Below, one piece after another: positions 51,106 to 53,675 of a stretch of 53,675 nt of DNA (positions within the stretch are counted from its first letter, which is position 1; each line of letters opens with the position of its first letter). The position numbers were made by a program, and so were the translations under genes. The notes below the pieces were generated by a model. The model saw only the letters and a program-made list of their open reading frames with translations. It ran no database searches and had not been told where the DNA came from. This stretch comes from Clostridia bacterium (GTDB lineage: Bacteria > Bacillota > Clostridia > Oscillospirales > CAG-272), in the NCBI GenBank assembly GCA_017462035.1, contig JAFTRY010000005.1, positions 1 through 53,675 of the forward strand. Direction: 5' to 3'.

Positions 51106-53199
51106 CTAATGAATTCTTTCAAGCACAGAAACTAGTTTCTGTTTTTCTCCACTTCCAACCGTACTCAACCGCAAGATTGGAATATTATATTTCTCCAATA
51201 TGGCGTTCTTCACTTGATCTCGTTCACGCTGCTTTTCATTGTTATGATAAGCAAATCCATCCACCTCAACAACCAATATCGGTTGATGCGTAAGACGAGA
51301 GAAAATCAAGAAGTCCACATGCGTTAAGTGGTTCGTTGCAAACGACAACTCGCGTGTATTGAGCTTCGTTAAATCACTCAATATCATGTGGAGTGGAACG
51401 TGCATAACCACATCATATTTGGAATAGTCACTTTTGCCAAGCACATCGCGAATGACGGCATACATCAGATTTTCACTATCGACCTCGGATACTCTGCCGT
51501 ATTTTCGCATTGCATCTTCTCGTGCATCCGCATAGTTATGATACAAATAATCGAATACCGAATGTATTTCGCTATTGATAACCTCGTGGTTGTGATACTG
51601 AATGTATCCGATCAATTCGTGAATCGGCGATGTTGTATCGTTATCGTTTCCATCCGTCACAACAATAAACTGATCAACCGCACGTGACACCGCAACATTC
51701 AGACGATTAGGATCAGAGGCAAACTCGCCAATTTCATTGTCCACGGTTGAGAAGATCATAACACTTCTCTCCTGACCTTGAAACTTATCGGCGGTGTCCG
51801 CTTTTACTGTTGTTCCTGCGAATACTCTTTGCAATTCGTCCGCCTGATTGCGATAAGGCGTTACAATACCAACAGATCCATCGCTTGCATTTAATCCTTG
51901 GTTCGGGAATACCTCATTTGTAATAACGTCGATCTGTCTTTGATTGACACGGTTTCTTGCATGATTTCCTGGTGCGGTACGATATACCATCAACGGCTGT
52001 CGATCGCTCTTTGGCTTCGTCAAAACAATCAGCTCGTTGCTATAAAAGCGCTGGTTGCAGAAGCCGATAATTTCAGGATGGCAACGGTAGTGCTCCTTGA
52101 GCAACACGTGAGGCGCATTCGGAAACAGCGACACGACAGAAGAAAGCAGACTGTGGTCAGAATATCTATACGCTTCGGCAAGACCGTACTGTTCAAATAC
52201 GCGGTCGGTTATCTGCTTCTGTTCATCATTCACAACGTTGGGAAGTTGCTTCAAATCCCCCACGATAACCGTCTTTTTCGCACAGGAAAGTGCAAGTGCG
52301 CCGGTAGCAAGATCCACCTGCGAAGCTTCATCTACGATAACATAGTCATATACGAAACTACTCGAAAGACTCGCTCTAAGCGAATATGTAGTGCTTAAGA
52401 CAACGGGATAGTCCTTTATGAACGCTTCGGATTCTTTCCACAGATCACTTGCTTCATAGTAAGTACGCGTTCGAACTGCGCCATACTTCTTTGCCAAGCT
52501 CGCTTTGAATGCTGCCATCGACATTGCAGAATAACGCTTCATTTTTGCATCGAAATCAAACGCAGACAGTGTTGCCTGCAGTTCAATCTTGCGTTTCTTG
52601 ATTTCTGCTAGTCTGCGACCGTAATATATGTTTTGGCAGTATGGTGTTATATTATCAATGCTTTGTCCGTAGAACTTAAAATTCTTTAAGCCATATGTGA
52701 AGCGCAACGCAAGCTTTTTGAAAAATCCAAGTTTTGCTTCTGATTGCAGTAGCAATTCATATTCAGCTACAAATGCAAGGATTTTTGCAGCCGAAGTTTT
52801 CTTTGAGAACTGTGGCATATCACCATCAAGTTTTAATGTTGCGTAATAGTCTACAAAGTGAGCGTACTCCTTTTCAAGAGAGTCTTGCTCTGCAGTAATT
52901 GCAGAAAGCTCATTTTGCAGATTCAGCATTTTATCAAGCTCGACCTCATCTTGGCGCATGGTGGACAGATCGCCCGTTACTTCTCTCCATGCTCTCATAT
53001 CGGGAAGGTTCGGATTCTGAGATTCTATAAACGCTTCTCTGTTGGCAGAACTGCCAAGCGGAGCTGCAATAAAGTCAACTCCGTATTTTTTCAGCTTCTC
53101 AAGAACATTTGCCGTAGCAGAGTTGTTACTCGATATCCTGACCAAGCAGGGCAGTTCTTTCTTCATCCCATTCGCGAAATATGTGTTTAGCCATTTCAA
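51106..53199 (-). CDS. 5'-truncated SF1 helicase with C-terminal DUF2726/DUF559-like nuclease domain (probable pseudogene)
   Basis: The 697-residue frame begins just after where Walker A should be: LVRISSNNSATANVLEKL is motif Ia. Present are VIVDEASQVD (motif II), GDLKQLPNVV (III), TPYRNQADEL, DKFQGQER (V) and RLNVAVSRA (VI). Thus ATP binding is probably lost. A coiled-coil and hydrophobic insert fills about residues 80-240. The C-terminus has HVDFLIFSRLTHQPILVVEVDGFAYH, a PD-(D/E)xK-like nuclease core described in part (VEVDG). The frame opens with TTG at 53199; the ATG at 53194 with AAAGGAG is in another frame and ends after 22 codons. Similar full-length proteins occur in defence islands. 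Confidence 0.82.
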   Translation of the reverse strand: MKWLNTYFANGMKKELPCLVRISSNNSATANVLEKLKKYGVDFIAAPLGSSANREAFIESQNPNLPDMRAWREVTGDLSTMRQDEVELDKMLNLQNELSAITAEQDSLEKEYAHFVDYYATLKLDGDMPQFSKKTSAAKILAFVAEYELLLQSEAKLGFFKKLALRFTYGLKNFKFYGQSIDNITPYCQNIYYGRRLAEIKKRKIELQATLSAFDFDAKMKRYSAMSMAAFKASLAKKYGAVRTRTYYEASDLWKESEAFIKDYPVVLSTTYSLRASLSSSFVYDYVIVDEASQVDLATGALALSCAKKTVIVGDLKQLPNVVNDEQKQITDRVFEQYGLAEAYRYSDHSLLSSVVSLFPNAPHVLLKEHYRCHPEIIGFCNQRFYSNELIVLTKPKSDRQPLMVYRTAPGNHARNRVNQRQIDVITNEVFPNQGLNASDGSVGIVTPYRNQADELQRVFAGTTVKADTADKFQGQERSVMIFSTVDNEIGEFASDPNRLNVAVSRAVDQFIVVTDGNDNDTTSPIHELIGYIQYHNHEVINSEIHSVFDYLYHNYADAREDAMRKYGRVSEVDSENLMYAVIRDVLGKSDYSKYDVVMHVPLHMILSDLTKLNTRELSFATNHLTHVDFLIFSRLTHQPILVVEVDGFAYHNNEKQRERDQVKNAILEKYNIPILRLSTVGSGEKQKLVSVLERIH

Positions 53200-53226
53200 A
53201 GCTCCTTTCTACAGAGATCCAAGTAT

Positions 53227-53232
53227 ATTATA
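53227..53232 (-). promoter_or_regulatory. -10 element upstream of the helicase-nuclease gene
   Basis: TATAAT on the minus strand lies 27 bp before the start region. The 17-bp-spaced -35 position reads TGGTAA, a poor match, and is overlapped by a direct repeat, suggesting activator control. Confidence 0.5.
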
Positions 53233-53252
53233 ACACAAATCAAAACAAATTA

Positions 53253-53310
53253 CCACCACTTGCTTTACAATTGAAAAAAATATATATTTGATAGCCACCA
53301 CTTGCTTTAC
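53253..53310. repeat. Direct repeat CCACCACTTGCTTTAC (two copies)
   Basis: Identical 16-mers at 53253-53268 and 53295-53310, 42 bp start to start (about four helical turns), lie between divergent genes. The first copy abuts the helicase -35. They are candidate binding sites for an activator or repressor. Confidence 0.75.
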
Positions 53311-53342
53311 GAATTGCTCTATACTTGACTGTACATTTCTTG

Positions 53343-53348
53343 TATAAT
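53343..53348 (+). promoter_or_regulatory. -10 element of the MBL gene within an inverted repeat
   Basis: TATAAT at 53343-53348 is flanked by CTGTAC (53329-53334) and GTACAG (53355-53360), an inverted repeat centred on the promoter. TTGACT at 53325-53330 is only 12 bp away, too close for a standard -35. Confidence 0.5.
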
Positions 53349-53448
53349 AATGTCGTACAGAGATCCAAAACCGTTTTTATTTGCAATCAAAGCCGGCTAA
53401 GAGTAGATTTTAACGGTTGGAAATAAATTTTATCAAGGAGGAACTTTT

Positions 53449-53675
53449 ATGAAAGTTACCTTTTTTAGCGCAAACACCTATGACGACCCGTCAAAGAACA
53501 ATGGCGACTGTATCCTCGTTGATAACGGAACAGAGCTTGTGATTTTTGATTGCGGTTGCGAAGAACACGCAATGCGCGTTGTAGATTATATGGAAGCCAA
53601 TTCCTACGAAAAAGCGAAATTGGTTCTCTCGCACAACGACGCAGACCATTTTGACGGTATTCCGTACCTCATCGA
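53449..53675 (+). CDS. Metallo-beta-lactamase fold hydrolase (partial, runs off the window)
   Basis: The first 75 codons of a gene that continues past the window. The sequence MKVTFFSANTYDDPSKNNGD then CILVDNGTELVIFDCG is the typical beta-strand start with the GD motif of MBL proteins. LSHNDADHFDGIPYL supplies the HxDxDH metal-binding motif. It resembles the ComEC-type or stand-alone MBL branch. AAGGAGG precedes the ATG. The reaction is unknown. It is divergent from the helicase-nuclease fragment; the pair could be an acquired defence or DNA-processing module. Confidence 0.88.
   Translation, partial: MKVTFFSANTYDDPSKNNGDCILVDNGTELVIFDCGCEEHAMRVVDYMEANSYEKAKLVLSHNDADHFDGIPYLI

Larger units (their letters stand above)
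53210..53368. repeat. Direct repeats TACAGAGATCCAA in the divergent intergenic region
   Basis: The 13-mer occurs at 53210-53222 and 53356-53368, in the same orientation, 146 bp apart, bracketing most of the space between the helicase and MBL genes. Confidence 0.7.

Overview
The window looks like chromosomal DNA of an anaerobic, spore-forming member of the Clostridia, probably an uncultured gut or rumen lineage. The reasons are the oxygen-sensitive class III ribonucleotide reductase (nrdDG), a cotJ spore-coat operon, a DUF3794/LysM spore-coat type protein behind a sigma-E-like promoter, a two-gene minimal Fe-S assembly pair, type II pantothenate kinase, a DUF512 radical-SAM protein next to der, and strong AGGAGG-type ribosome sites with classic TTGACA/TATAAT promoters. 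No species is claimed.

Layout. 1-3.5 kb (minus): tRNA-Trp, then nrdD-nrdG-dut for anaerobic dNTP supply behind a consensus promoter covered by two NrdR boxes. 3.5-9 kb: an AI-2E family membrane protein, a lipoprotein cyclophilin, and an MBOAT/AlgX-like pair for O-acylation of a surface polymer. 8.9-16.6 kb (mostly minus): rbfA-nrnA, pgk-tpiA, a lone GH99-like gene (plus), rqcH and a NagD-like phosphatase. 16.7-20.4 kb (plus): coaW and alaS.

20.5-34.3 kb (minus) is the most distinctive block. It is a 13.7-kb, seven-gene operon with a giant substrate-binding protein, two complete MalF/MalG permease pairs, an exported NHL/TPR/Yip1 membrane protein and an exported DUF5696 protein, but no ATPase. 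One promoter with a structured leader of about 280 nt appears to drive it. It reads as a two-channel polysaccharide or oligosaccharide uptake machine of undescribed function. A gene-poor region of about 0.6 kb lies upstream.

34.8-39.9 kb: a minimal SufC/SufB-type pair, a sodium:alanine symporter and the DUF3794 protein. 40-47.5 kb (plus): an apparent seven-gene operon with two tandem PHP phosphoesterases, the DUF512 protein, der, a HAD hydrolase, obg and ppa, ending at a strong terminator.

47.6-53.7 kb is accessory in character. A compact four-gene operon encodes two unrecognised helical proteins, an ArsR-DUF2087 regulator and an XRE regulator. The cotJABC operon follows, and its cotJC is cut off after about 140 codons. 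Beyond it, more AT-rich DNA carries a 5'-truncated SF1 helicase-nuclease (no Walker A) and, divergently, the start of a metallo-beta-lactamase fold gene. The intergenic DNA between those two genes contains two separate direct repeats. The cotJC and helicase truncations suggest recombination scars.

Starts were moved from the longest open frame to the codon with the best ribosome binding site wherever the sequence supported it; such changes are stated in each entry.
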